NCBI RefSeq assembly: GCF_949987535.1
Contig: NC_080071.1
Span: forward strand, 26,186,236 to 26,250,235
Length of the DNA stretch: 64,000 nt
Origin: Balaenoptera acutorostrata
Taxonomy: Eukaryota; Chordata; Mammalia; Artiodactyla; Balaenopteridae
Direction of reading: 5' to 3'
The notes under the pieces were generated by a model, which did no database searches, was not told the origin of the DNA, and saw only the letters and a program-made list of their open reading frames with translations. Numbering within the stretch: position 1 is the first letter of the stretch; the number at the start of each line of letters is the position of its first letter. Of this stretch, positions 33,466 to 45,559 are shown one piece after another. A program made the position numbers and the translations under genes.

Positions 33466-34485
33466 TAATTGAGAGTTCCTCTAAAATCCAGCAGTTGCTG
33501 GGATAAACTGACACTTAAAAATACTCTTCCACATCAGTCTTCTGTGTAGAATGTAGACTTTCCAAGACTAGAGATGGAAAAGGAGTACAGGGGGAGATTA
33601 TACTAGCATTCACTTCTATTGTCAGTATCTCACTAAGGTGCCTTCCACCCCAGACCATAAAGTAAGCAGTTTTGACCAAAACATTGCATTGAAAGTGTCT
33701 ACTGAGTGACAAAAGTCTTAGAATGTTTCAAAAGTTAAAAAAAAAAAATCTTTTCCTCCTTCCCTTCCTTTTCCCTTCCCCACCTACCCCCGCCACCCCA
33801 CATGGCTAATACCTTCAGTAGAGGCTTAGGTCCTGAGTGCCTTAATTGTACTTACACTCTTCAATAAAAGAGGGAAAAAGAAAAGGCTATTCTGCCCAAG
33901 TCCAACCGAGTCCTGAAATACCATGCTGTTATTTTGTTAATTTTCAGAGAATTAGAGGACAGACATAGGAAGGCCTGGTTTCCTCCAGCCCTCTGGGTTG
34001 TTGGTCTGGAAACCAGAGGTTTCCAAAGGCCTTAGGGCAGGTTACTCCCTACCGTTCCCCACTAATCCTCAGAAACTATTTCCTGATCCCACTGCCTTCT
34101 CCAAAGCACTATCCATTGTTCTGGGCGGCTGAGCAGACACGCTTGGTAAGCTTGGCTCAGGGCCTCTGCTCTTCATAGGCTACTTCATAGGCCACTTCAT
34201 AGCCTTCGTAGGCTACGGATCTCAGTAGGCCTTTGGGACCCAACCCTGAACAGGCCAGCTCTGACCTGGAGGCCCTGCCTCTTGGCACCACCAGGCTGGG
34301 ATCCAAGCAAGTGGCTGGCATCAACACACTGTGTTCAAGCAGCCTGAGTCTTCACAGTCTGGCATTCGTGTGCATGGCAACCTGCTAACAATCTGAAAAA
34401 TTAAAGAAATAGTGTGACTCGCAGTTTAGTGACACTGCAGAAAGATCATCAGAAAACCTTAGGTCTCCTCTTGCCTCCACTTCAC
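33466..34485. other. Unannotated sequence, GC-richer near 33,950-34,380
   Basis: No repeat family recognised. A pyrimidine-rich stretch lies at about 33,750-33,800. Around 34,000-34,380 GC content rises, but no exon or CpG island is evident. Confidence 0.4.
34172..34207 (+). repeat. Short 12-bp tandem repeat, about three units
   Basis: TTCATAGGCTAC, TTCATAGGCCAC and TTCATAGCCTTC follow one another, and a further related GTAGGCTAC comes next. This is a small minisatellite-like array. Confidence 0.8.
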
Positions 34486-34489
34486 TTGA

Positions 34490-34605
34490 TAAAGCATCAT
34501 AGCCCAGTACTGGCAAGTAATTTAATTCACTTGGGTCTCAGTCTGTACATTTGTAAAATAAGAAAGAAAATCATTAATAGGACCCCTCCTGCTGAAAGCT
34601 TATGA
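34490..34605 (+). repeat. MIR-like fragment, plus strand
   Basis: 'ggcaagtaatttaattcact' then 'tgggtctcagtctgtacatt' and 'tgtaaaataagaaag' match the MIR core 'ggcaagttacttaacctctc', 'tgcctcagtttcctcatc' and 'tgtaaaatggg'. Confidence 0.6.
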
Positions 34606-36625
34606 CTCTAGATCAATATACAGTATTTGACTGAAAAACTTTAAAGTATGTTTAGATGCATTAATGAGGTAGAAAGAGATAAGGTATCCAAGATTTTAGC
34701 AGGAGTTATTTCTAAGCAATGGGATTGTACTTTTATTTTTGTTCAGTGGTTTTAATTTTATCTTTTGTTTGTATAGAGGTTATAGTTTTCTACAGTATTT
34801 AATAATTTAAATAAATTACTTAAATTTAAATACTTCTTTTAACTTTAAAATATAAAATAAAGTTATATTACTTCCCAACTAAAGACTGATGTTTAAGATC
34901 AGTCAGGCAGGATTTTTCCAAATCACCAAATATTTTTTGTGTTGTTTTTTCTGTTATGTAGACCAGGAAGCTGGTTTAGTAGAGCTTTCTCATTTACACA
35001 TACACGAAGCATGATGGAACTATTTACTCAGCATTACTAACTGAATTACAACCAGCAAAGTCTTTGAGTACTTGATTTTGTATAATGTTGATATAGATGT
35101 TCAGAAAATAAATTCCTTGAAGGCATCATCCTCATTTTGAATCACTGAATGAATATTTATTGCTGAATATACATGTATTTTATTTTATACATAAAAGCCA
35201 CAGAAATCCTTTAACGGTCTTGAGGCTATCAAAACTTTTCAAGACGTGTACAGATGTGTGTTCTCTTTTAGAGGTGCCAAGACTTTCTGATGCAAACTTT
35301 GCTATTTACTAGATATTTCGGGAAGCATATGGTAAAACTCACCATATACTTACTTTGCTTACTTTGTATGTGTTTTGTATGTAGTTGAACACTATACTAC
35401 CTAGACTAATTTTTCCATGTGTGGAAATACTCCTCAGTTTATGAAAGTCGGCCTAAATACCCAATTCTATTTTCCTCACTTCCTTTCAACCCTGTGCTGC
35501 TTCTCTCATCGCATCTCAATACTGCCTCCATGCCCTTGCCTCTTTGATCTTTTATTCCCCAATCTTCTGCACAATCCCCATGATAATCCTTGAATTTCAT
35601 TAAAATGTGATTGCAAGTGTTTAAGAACTAATTCTAAACTCTAAATTAATACAAATCACTTTATGATATATAGTGGTTTGTACCTTTTAAAGTGTTTTCA
35701 GGTAAAGATATCCAGAGAAACTGTTAAGCCAAAAGGCAAAGTAAATAGGGTGTGCCTACAAATAAATATACATTTATAGTTATTAATATTTACATAAATA
35801 AATATGGGGGATATATAAAAGATATTAATAAAAGTGAATCCCTGTAGGGCTTGGGGGAGATGTCCTAAACCAATGGATTCAAGAACGAGAGCAAGATTTC
35901 TCGATGAATAATTTTAATATATTTTTATACTGTGAATTATATGTATGTTATAGCTACTCAAGAGAATAAAATTAAAAATTAAATGAATAAATGCATGAAT
36001 GCATTTTCAATGGATTTAAAGTTTCAAGGCTGTAGTGTAATACATCTTCTCCTCCTTTTCAAATTCCCCCAAACAAGAACAATAAACAAAAATACTCCGG
36101 CTACACAGAGATCAAGGAGAAGATTTAACTACAAACTTTAATATATGAAAACACAAAATGGTTGAAAGAATAGTACATGACTTAGGAGGATAGAGGGAGG
36201 TCAAACCTGAGAGCAGAAGCAATGAAAAGCAATCCATTATGTCCTGCAAACCCCTGATATGTTCAGAAACTAAAAATATAAGGCATGTACAGAAGAGGTG
36301 CTGTTATTAGACATTTAAAAAAGGTCATGGCCTGAAATTTTGTATAAAGTGTCTTTACACTCCTACATCCTCCTTCTGCACGCTGCAGAGTCAGGCCACT
36401 ACTTCTACCAAGCCTCAAGGGAGATATAGTCTTAAGAGAAATGGAATTGGCTCCAGGGTCAGAGGAGGCTGGGGGTGAAAATCTATATCCCAAATAGTAG
36501 GACATCCACTCTCTAAGCACTCTATCCTCACCTATCTCCTACACTACCTGCCACGCTTATATCCCCAAGCAAAAATATTGGAGAATCCCTGTCTGGATGA
36601 ACTAAATGGCCTCAGATATAAGACA
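34606..36625. other. Repeat-poor AT-rich sequence of about 2 kb
   Basis: No family recognised. It holds small runs of ATAAATA and GAATAAATG-type low-complexity sequence near 35,755-36,005. Confidence 0.45.
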
Positions 36626-36629
36626 TACA

Positions 36630-37430
36630 CAGCCATGTGTATTTCCCAGTAAGTTTGATTAATACTGCTCTACCATGAAAACTACTAGCCAACAAACAGT
36701 TTTCAATAATCATTATATGACCTCATTTTTAAATATGAATGGGCAGCCAAAAGTCAACAGATATTTGATAAGTATCTCCAGCACAGAAGAAAGGAGCACA
36801 ACAAATAAACAGAGAAAAAAATCAGACACAATGACTGAGACAGACGATAACTTCAAAGAAGCTAAGAATAATATCCAGAGATGGCAGAAATTGCATCACG
36901 ATACTATAAAAATTAAAAAGGAATACTTAGAATAAGAAAACGGTTCTTAGACATTAAAGATATAATTACTAAAAAAATGGTTATTTCAAAATGGAAACAT
37001 AAATTGAGAAAATCACCCAGAAAGTAGAACAAAAAAGACCAAAAGAAGGATGAGAGGGAAGAAATTATTTAAAAATTATATCACTTAAATAGGCTCTTTT
37101 TTTTTTTTTTAGAATATGAAGTCATTTTATGGGACATTTAAGATACAGATACACAAAAATAATATGTTGGTAGAATTCTTTTTTTTTTTTACTTGAGAGA
37201 TGATATTTCTAAATGCGTTCCCACTTTTAAAGGAACAATATATATTATTTCAGAAAATAGAAAATATACATGAACAAAGTAAAGTGAACAAACTCAGACT
37301 TGTTTAATTCTAAAATAGAGAAGAGAAAACAGGGAGTAGGAATATAACACAGTAATATTACAGAAAAAAATTCAGAACAGAAGGACTAATCTCCAGATTA
37401 CAAAGTGTCCTACGCAATAATTTTTTTAAA
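36630..37430 (+). repeat. Ancient L1/HAL1-like sequence, plus strand
   Basis: 'gacacaatgactgagacaga', 'agaatcatatccagag'-like text and strongly A-rich composition resemble the ORF1 and 5' portions of old L1M elements. The match is by style and short blocks only. It is interrupted by T runs at 37,100-37,113 and 37,180-37,190. Confidence 0.4.
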
Positions 37431-37539
37431 ATAAATCCCACATCACGGCATTTCATCATGAAATTCTAGAACATCTGTGATAAAGAGACTATCCTAAAAG
37501 CCTCCAAAGAGGAACAAATAGGTCACAAAGGACTGAAAT

Positions 37540-37750
37540 TCTGAATGAACTGGAACTCTCAACAACAATCTCCACCAGTGGAGAGTCATTCAAGGATTAA
37601 CAGAGAAGAATGTCATGTTCAGATTTAGGTTCTTAGAAAGAGTACTCTAGCATTAGCAACAAAAGAGAGAAAGGTATGGTCTGGGAGACTACTACATGGC
37701 ATTTAGGGACTATTGCAATAGTGCAGAATAAGGTCACAAGTCTAATTAAA
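37540..37750 (-). repeat. L2 fragment, minus strand
   Basis: 'gaagaatgtcatgttcagat' and 'gagtactctagcattagcaa' and 'gggactattgcaatagtgca' correspond to the reversed L2 coding stretch 'aggagtgacatgatctgact', 'gatcactctggctgctgtgt' and 'aggctattgcagtaatccag'. Confidence 0.65.
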
Positions 37751-39220
37751 ATATGCTCAGGGAAAATGCAGGCAAAAGCTGCATTCTATATTTGGTACCT
37801 GCATATAAACTTCCAACTTGTGCACTAGTATTTGGGAATTAGTACCTGGGAACTAGTACTATAGGCATTCCACTCCAAGCACAATAACAAATAAATTTTT
37901 CCCAAACATAATTGATTCAGCAGTGATAGAAGGGACACAAGAATTTTTATAAAATCTATAACAATAATAAGTCGAGTTTTAATAAAGCAAATAGAGCTAA
38001 GTTCCTCTTTTGAAATACTGAGTGTCTAAATAATTTGTGCCCTATGGATGTTTAAAGAATCCTGAACCCTAACATAAGAAGTAGATAATTAATACCACTC
38101 AAGTCAGTAAAATGCCAGCTTTCTTAAAAAAAAAGAAAAAGGACTAAGAATTAACCAAGATCTTTATTAAAATGTTTTCTTACATATTATTCTAACTTTC
38201 TCTCAAAATTACTATTTAGGATTCTCTCATAGTTGTGTTTTCGATAATTTGAAGAATTATTTAAAGGACATTTGGTCTAAGAAGATAAAAAATAGCAAAT
38301 AGTTTAGAATGGCTAGGGCCAAAAACTGATAAATACCTGAAGATAACATTTTGTAGAATAATATGTTCTTCAATTTGGGGCTTCCTGGTATCTTATTTTT
38401 ACACTTCAAACCAGGCTCAAGGAAACATAAAACAAAAAAATTACCTTGAACTTTTCTGCACAATTTCTGTCTTATCCTTGAGGAAAGCTAGAACTGTCAT
38501 AGTGCAAATTATTCTGTTCTGAGTAAAGAACTATAGCTCACTTGTCAAAAAACCAGCTGAAAAAAAACACACGATTCCTAGTTGTAGTCTATAATCCTTG
38601 AACTAACGTATAAAACCTTCATTTATTTCAATCTTACTCTAAGGAATAGAAGGATTTAATGTCAGATATTGCCCTTATTATTACTAAATTAACCACACCT
38701 CATTTATGGCTTTACATGGTTCCACTGTTTGATGATATCGTAACAAGAAAGTCAAGCAGTAATAAAGGTAAAAGAGAAAACCAAAGGCAAAATTTGACTT
38801 TAAATCTTCACATACACTTGCATTAAATACACAGGCTAGGAATGTGGGCAATATACAAGCATTCATGGGATTTTAAAATAAGTTTCAGGGCATTTCACCC
38901 TCTTTCACTGCACAGATATATAACCATAGAGAGGTCAGAACTGTGATCTTTAATCTTTATTCATTTACATAGTAAATAGTGATGAGTATTTCAAAATTGT
39001 GCGAAAAGGGATTACCGAGAAAAATTAGATGTAGTCCCTCCTATCACGGGCTTATAACTTAGTAGAAACACCTATAATTTATCTTAGTTATATAAGCAGT
39101 AAATGTGCCACTCACCTTCCCTAAATCTAAAAATAAACTGAAGTATTTAATTAACTATATCAGATAACAATTCCCAGGGCATAAAAGAAATTAGGTTGAT
39201 TTTAAGAGAAATAAGACAAT
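37751..39220. other. Unannotated AT-rich sequence
   Basis: No repeat or exon recognised in about 1.5 kb. Frames at 38,257-38,463 and 38,684-38,866 (minus) are hydrophobic and unsupported. Confidence 0.45.
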
Positions 39221-39225
39221 GAGTG

Positions 39226-39388
39226 GAGAGGAAGGAAGGAAGGGAAGGAGGGAGGGAGGAGGGAGTGGAGGAAAAGAAGAGAGCGAGGAGAGAGAAGAGA
39301 AGAGAAGAGGGGGGAAGGAGGGGAAAGCAAAGGGAAGGGAAGGGAAGGGAAGGGAAGAAAAGAATAGAATAGAATAGAAAAGAAAATC
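39226..39388 (+). repeat. Polypurine GGAA/GGGAA/AGAAGAG simple repeat
   Basis: About 160 nt consist almost entirely of A and G. It begins with GGAA units, passes through GAGAGAAGAG, then five GGGAA units, and ends in AATAG units. The minus-strand 62-codon frame across it is a low-complexity artefact. Confidence 0.95.
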
Positions 39389-39473
39389 ACTGTCCTACCT
39401 TTAGAAATAGAAAAGTATAGAAAAATGGAAAGACTTCATCCTGTCTCTAGTGAGTTTAAGAATTGATACCTTG

Positions 39474-40238
39474 TTTTTTTAATTAATTTTTATTGGAGTA
39501 TAGTTGCTTTACACTGTTGTGTTAGTTTCTGCTGTACAGCAAAGTGAATCAGTTATACATATACATATATCCACTCTTTTTTCGATTCCCTTCCCATTTA
39601 GGTCACCACAGAGCACTGAGTAGAGTTCCCTGTGCTATACAGTAGGTTCTCATTAGTTATCTATTTTATACATAATATCAGTAGTGTATATATGTCAATC
39701 CCAATCTCCCAATTCGTCCCACCCCACCTTGGTAACCAAAAGTTTGTTTTCTACATCTGTGACTCTATTTCTGCTTTGCAAATAAGTTTATCTGTACCAT
39801 TTTTCTAGATTCCACATATAAATGATATTATACTATATTTGTCTTTCTCTTTCTGACTTACTTCACTCTGTATGACAATCTCTAGGTCCATCCATGTTGC
39901 TTGCAAATGGCATTATTTTGTTTCTTTTTATGGCTGAGTAATATTCTATTGTGTGTAGTATGTACCACATCTTCTGTATCCATTCCTCTGTTGATGGACA
40001 TTTAGGTTGCTTCCATGTCCTGGCTATTGTAAGCAGTGCTGCAATGAACATTGGGGTGCATGCATCCTTTCCAATTATGGTGTTCTCCAGATACATGCCC
40101 CAGAGTGGGATAGCTGGATCATATCCTTTTTAGTTTTTTAAGGAACATTCATACTGTTGTCCATAGTAGTTGTACCAATTTACATTCTGACCAATAGCAT
40201 AGGAGGGTTCCCTTTTCTCCGCACCCTCTCCAGCGTTG
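39474..40238 (-). mobile_element. 5'-truncated cetartiodactyl L1, minus strand
   Basis: The left end is the reversed L1 3' terminus with its tail: 'ttttttaattaatttttatt', 'gtgttagtttctgctgtaca'. To the right is the ORF2 carboxy terminus in reverse. The minus frame at 39,863-40,096 includes [20 protein letters not shown] and the EYYSAIKRNK block typical of the ORF2 C-terminal region. The right border near the 'ccctctccagcgttgg' motif falls just inside the zinc-knuckle region, so no polymerase domain remains. No clear target-site duplication was found. Confidence 0.92.
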
Positions 40239-41080
40239 GAAGCTATTGGGAATGATGGAATAGAAAGCAAGTAAACCAATCTCTAGGATTCTTAGAAGAA
40301 AGAGGGGAGGAAAAGCACTAGGAGCTGATCTGAACTAAGAAATTTAAGCAGCAAGAAGTCCTGAGCTACGCTGTTGCTCCCGTTCTTCTCCTTATCACCA
40401 AGTAGAGTACACTCTCCAACTGCATACAGCCCCCAGAATCTTCTCTCCTTCCTCCTTAAGCATAAGAAGACATCTGCCACCAGCTGATGCTAAGAGCAAG
40501 GTAAGATGCTCGTTCCCACTGCTAATGGGAAGAGTAGAGCCCAGTTCCTCTGCCAAGGTCAAATAAAGGGAGAGGTTGGACTTATGGGTTCACAGATACC
40601 AAGTTGGAATTTGAAAAGCATCTTCCCATAGAAAATTAATAAATATGGTGATTATTTAAAGTACTATACATTAGGCATATTATATGTTAAATTGAAATTT
40701 GATTATCATTGTTTCCATGGAAAAATGCATTCCAAATTTCCAAATTTACCAAGGAGTTTCTGGAATACAAATTGCATAAATGTTGAGATTGCTTATATGG
40801 GAAATCAGCATCCATTATCTGTGTGCATGCTTATTTTTCTAACATTACTTACTATCTTTGAATAGTAAGTGAAACATCCATTTACACTGGAATGTAACTT
40901 TTTTTAATAGTAGTTAAATCATACAAAATGGCTGGCCTGGGTATTCCTGGAACAGAGACTGTTTTGGGAGGTTGCAAAAGTTCTTTCTCTCATGTTACTG
41001 TTTTTTAGGTGTCTCTAGGCCATATCCATATGTCTTCGCTTACCGGTTGTAAAGTGCAAAATTAATGATCTAGGGTCTTC
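40239..41080. other. Unannotated sequence
   Basis: No recognised repeat or exon. Frame 40,292-40,480 (minus) lacks support. Confidence 0.45.
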
Positions 41081-41084
41081 CAGC

Positions 41085-41245
41085 AGCAAATGAAACAAAG
41101 TCAGATTAGAGTTTGACCGTGACCATGACTGTCTGCATGACTTGAAAGGAACATGTCACTTCATCTCTCTGGAATGCAGTTTTTCCCTACAAAAGGGAAT
41201 GGTTAGATAATATGTTCTCCAAAGTTCCTTCCACTTACCACCATT
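41085..41245 (+). repeat. MIR SINE, plus strand
   Basis: 'ctgtctgcatgacttgaaag', 'gtcacttcatctctctggaa', 'tgcagtttttccctacaaaa' and 'agttccttccact' follow the MIR3-like core and 3' end ('cacttcatctctctgggcct'). Confidence 0.65.
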
Positions 41246-41264
41246 TATTCCTCTCTCAGGAACT

Positions 41265-41830
41265 TTGCTTGTGTTCTGGTCATCCTCTTGCTGCATAACA
41301 AGCTGTCCCAAGACACAGTGACTTAAAACAAGAATGCTTTTATCGTATCTCATGATTTTGTGGATCAGGACAGGACTTGGCTAAGCAATTCTTCAGTTCT
41401 ATATGATGTCAATAGAGGTCACAGGTAATCAGCTGGAGGATGGGTGGGTCTGGAGGATTCAAGACTGCTTCACTCTCGTGTCTAGCACCTTGGCAGGGAT
41501 GCCTGAAAAGCTGGGCTTAGCTGAGACTATCAATCAGAGAAGCATGTTGGAGCCTCTCCAACATGGTGATCTCAATATAGTCAGACTGGTCTCAGATAAG
41601 AATGCTGGGGGCTCCCAAAGAGAGTATTCCAAGAAACAGTAAATGGAAGCTACCAGTCTCTCAAAGCCTTGGACCAGAAACTGTCACAGTATCACTTCCA
41701 CTGTATTACATTGGCCAAATAATCAGATCCCTCTAAGATTCTAGAGGACAAGATACAGATTCCACCTCTCAGTAGGGGGTGTAGCAAAGAATCGATAGGC
41801 ATTTTTAATCCAGCATAGCCTGTATCTAGG
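41265..41830 (-). mobile_element. Old MLT1-type (MaLR) LTR, minus strand
   Basis: Reversed LTR blocks are recognisable: 'ttgctgcataacaagctgtc', 'cccaagacacagtgacttaa', 'ctcatgattttgtggatcag', 'gcttagctgagactatcaat', 'caagaaacagtaaatggaag', 'tatcacttccactgtattac' and 'attggccaaataatcaga'. They parallel the reversed older MLT1 consensus. It lacks internal retroviral sequence, so it is a solo LTR. The 79-codon plus frame inside (41,403-41,642) is incidental. Confidence 0.8.
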
Positions 41831-42990
41831 AATTAACACCAACAGTGACACTCATTACTCTGTCCAATGTTTCATAGTAGAAACTAAAAAGATAAAAAGG
41901 AACAAACAGTCCCTGGCTTCAAAAAGGTCAAATATGACAAAAAGAACAGCAAAGGAAGCATTCCTTTTCTGCTTAGTAACCTAACTCAAGTTGGTTTATT
42001 CTATTGTTACTAATAGAACATTAATTAATAACTGATAAAAGCATGTATTGGAAAATGCCACATTAAAAAAAAAAAAACACCAAGTTATGAACAAAGAGTC
42101 TACATATGCACTAAGTCTGGAAGGAAGGAAAAAAGTTTTAGGATATGGGATTCATTTCCAATTTTTTAATGATATAATATAGTCTGAATGATATGTGTCC
42201 TCAATACCTAGGCAAACACTACAAAACTTTATTCAACAAATAATCTGTAGGAGGTATCTGTCAATTCTAATTTTATAATCAACTAACCATTTAACTTATC
42301 AGGCTCTTAATTCTTACAACTAAAAAAAAAAAAAACCCTAGCTGTAAGAGATGCTAGCTAGAACCAGTGTTCACAACATAATGTGAAAAGAAACCAGAAT
42401 TATTTAAATATACAATTAAAATATGTTTCCTCAAATAAATAACTGATAAAAATGTCTGATCATATGGTCCTTCTTTAAACAGATCATTTGTTTCAAAAAT
42501 GATAGTTTTCTAATGGTCGAAATGAAATGAATTAATGATGCAATCTAGAATAATTCATATTAAAATAATCTGGTCACAGGTTCTCTGGGTCATTTAAAGC
42601 ATGCCCCCTCTGCTGTCTGTTTTCGGAACTAACTACAGACAAAACCATATCTCAACAGCACCCTCCTGTGTGATCTACTTCAGCAAACACTTCACCAGTC
42701 ACAGAGCTGTGCCAATTCCCATGGCCGTAGAAGTTCTTTATTAAACCACAAATACACCTTACTTTTAAAGGTAATGTGATTTCAAATCAGCTTGGAGAGG
42801 AAGTAAAAATATTTAGACAAGTGTTATCCTCTAGAAATTATATGACAGAACCACAAATGCATCTAAAGCATGTGGATGTACACATGGAGTAACACTTCCA
42901 TACTAACGGTGGATTACCTAATTCTTCCTCTGTAAGGAAAATGCCGTTCTTTCAACCCTTGATTCAATCAGATGATCCCAAAGTTTCCTC
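41831..42990. other. Unannotated sequence
   Basis: No recognised repeat or exon in about 1.1 kb apart from short A runs at 42,067-42,079 and 42,323-42,335. The stretch 42,560-42,730 has higher GC but no coherent frame. Confidence 0.45.
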
Positions 42991-42994
42991 TAAA

Positions 42995-43185
42995 GTGGTC
43001 TACAGACAACCTGCATCAGAATCATAAGAATCTCCTAATAGGTGTTTCTTAAAAGTTCTAATACTTCGGCCCTACTCCAGACTTATGGAAATAGACTCCC
43101 CAGGGATAAGACCCAGGAATCTTCACTTATATCAAACACTCTAGGTATGTGACATGCCTGATGAGCTTTGAGAATTGCCACCCTA
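42995..43185 (+). mobile_element. MER5A-like non-autonomous hAT element
   Basis: 'gcatcagaatcataagaatc', 'ggccctactccagact', 'gggataagacccaggaatct' and 'gatgagctttgagaattgcc' match the MER5A pattern: a 'gaatcacctggggagc' arm, a 'ccccaccccagacc' middle, 'gggacccaggcatc', and a 'gtttgagaaccac' end. MER5A is a short, extinct, Charlie-related cut-and-paste element. Confidence 0.8.
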
Positions 43186-43995
43186 ATGCATTACATATAC
43201 AAAACAACTTTTCTGGGATTGGAGGGCAATCATATTAATAAATGAAGGAAACTAACTTCTCTTTTTAATGGAATTTAATTCGATCTATGAATACTTATAT
43301 CATTTTTGATCCCATGCTTTAAAGACCAGTATTCTCTGCACTGATATTTACAGCCCTACATTTAGTCTAATAATGGGTATTTGACTTGCTAAAGGTGACG
43401 ATGTAGTGGCAGGACAGGTCCGTACCAAATCTCTACTATCTCTGCAGATGACCTGGGTTCTGTCCAATGCAACAAACAGGGTGAGAAAATACACTGTTCT
43501 CCCCTTCATCTACTTCATCTAATTGTTCTCTAGGTCACAGGGCAGGATTTTTACTAACTTAAACCTCAGTTAAATCCCAGTCAAGGGTTGTCAATGAAAA
43601 ATTAATTTAACACCCCAGAGCACAGCTAAGCTCTTTCAGTCAGAATACATCCTGATTTGAGAATGATCCAATTTCCCTGGTAGTTTCCAAAAAATCATCC
43701 AAAATCCTACTTTAAAAAATAATAATAAGGACTTCTAACACTTCCTGAAGCCACAATAAAAAGGATTTTTTTAATATTTACTGAAAGCAATATACCAATA
43801 CCATAAAAATTAAAAGCACTGGAGGTAGGAGATCAGAATATAGTAAGGTTGCGTTTCACGTGAAGTTTAAAGGACAACTCTTTATGACTGTCACAATCTA
43901 TGTCCCACTACATAAACATTGGTGATATTGAAAGCACAAAGGAGGAATTTTATATGTAGTTTTTAAGTAGAATGCCACCTATCAATTTCGTGTTA
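43186..43995. other. Unannotated sequence
   Basis: No recognised repeat or exon. Confidence 0.45.
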
Positions 43996-43999
43996 GGCA

Positions 44000-44205
44000 C
44001 TCGGGGCTGGCACTGAAATCTGAAAATATGGGTTCAAGTCCTCGCTATGCAAGATTATAGGATTTAACCCTTGATCTTTGACCCTGCTTCTTTCCATCTG
44101 TAAAACTGAGATAACACTAACTCTCCTACTGACAACATTCAGATGTTAAAAGGATAAAAATGATAACATATTTGAAAGTACCTTGGAAACTGTATCATCA
44201 CTAAC
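44000..44205 (+). repeat. MIR SINE, plus strand
   Basis: 'aatatgggttcaagtcctcg', then 'aacccttgatctttgaccct', 'catctgtaaaactgagataa' and 'gatgttaaaaggataaaaat' follow MIR from the tRNA-related half to the 3' region. Confidence 0.7.
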
Positions 44206-44659
44206 ACAGAGGCAGGAGGCTCTATGTACCCTTAGGAACCAGCAGAAGAGAAGTCACACTGCTCTAAACTGCTTGGACCTCCACAATCTAGGAGCCAATC
44301 TTAATAGTTTTGAAAAGTCATTCTTCTCAAAGAAGCAAAAAGCATTTTAATATTTAAACTCTGTACAATTACTAAATTTCATATATCTAGAGATAAACTA
44401 ATCAAGTTCAAACTAATATTAAGTGAAAGGAACCTCTGGGTAAATCTAAAACTGGCTCTGTTCCATCGGGCACACTGGTTACACCATGTATGAGAGATGT
44501 CTCAGCAATGCTTACCTCTAGAATTCTACCTTGCAAAACTATTCATAGTAGGGGGCTGGTCTATTTAAAACATTCCTTTTTGTTTTTAAAAAATTTTTAA
44601 GGGGAAAAAAAAAAGAGAATGGAGGAAGGGAGGAAGAAAGGAAGGGTCATCAGGAGTCT

Positions 44660-44895
44660 GCAAATGTCACTAATACAGGGGAGTCTGAGTTCGGATCCTG
44701 CCCCTGTCGCTTCCCGTCTGTGTAAAATTGTGATCAAATGATACAATCTTTCTTAAACATCCTTTCCTATATGATGGATATGATGACAGCATCTACTTCA
44801 CTGAGGTATTGGGAAAAGTAGATGTTATAAAACTTATCTTCTTAGCACAACACCTGGTGCATTGTAAGGACTGAATAAATATTACTGATAACAAC
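44660..44895 (+). repeat. MIR SINE, plus strand, nearly full length
   Basis: 'gagtctgagttcggatcctg', 'cccctgtcgcttcccgtctg', 'gatgacagcatctacttcac' and 'tagcacaacacctggtgcat' then 'ggactgaataaatatta' match the whole MIR order, including its 'cctggcacatagtaagcgct' and 'caataaatgtt' end. Confidence 0.8.
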
Positions 44896-45555
44896 AATAA
44901 CTCCTAAGTTATTATCTTTAAATAAGCCTCTAGACTGATAGGTCAAAGAAATATCCAGGACTAAAATATCTTAATTTGTAAAGAATAATTGAGCAATATC
45001 TCATGACACTCCTGATAGACCAAACAGGAGTAAGACCAGAATGATGACATAATTATACATATACCAAACACAATGAATAATACAAAGCAGACACAATAAA
45101 TATTGGTTGAATGGATTAGCAACATGTTGAGAAAAAAAGTGTTGGCTAATCCATTAGCATCACCTTTGAAGCAGGCTAGAGTAGCAAGCTTTGTTTTTCA
45201 CTCTTGAATGAAGACACTAATATCATCTATACCTATATGCATATGAAGCAAAACTGGGAGGGACAATTACTGTAAAGAAAGAATGCAATTCAATAATATC
45301 CTGACATGCTGGAAGAATAGATCAAAATTAAAATTTAAATACGGAAAGGTAAAATACTACAAAAAATTGTCATTAAATTATTTTCTAAAAATTATACACA
45401 ATCTTGGTTTACATGCAGTTCATAAGAAAGCATTTTTATTAGGGTTCTATTGGTCACAAGAAAATTAAGTTCATCACTGAAAATGTTTAAGGAGACTATA
45501 TAGACCATCTATCAGATATTCCAAAGACAAATGCTAGGTAAAAAACGTTATCTGC
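44896..45555. other. Unannotated AT-rich sequence
   Basis: No recognised repeat or exon. Confidence 0.45.
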
Positions 45556-45559
45556 ACCA

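Noticed and set aside
39202..39390. 62-codon Pro/Leu/Phe/Ser-rich minus-strand frame
   Set aside because: It is the translation of the polypurine simple repeat.
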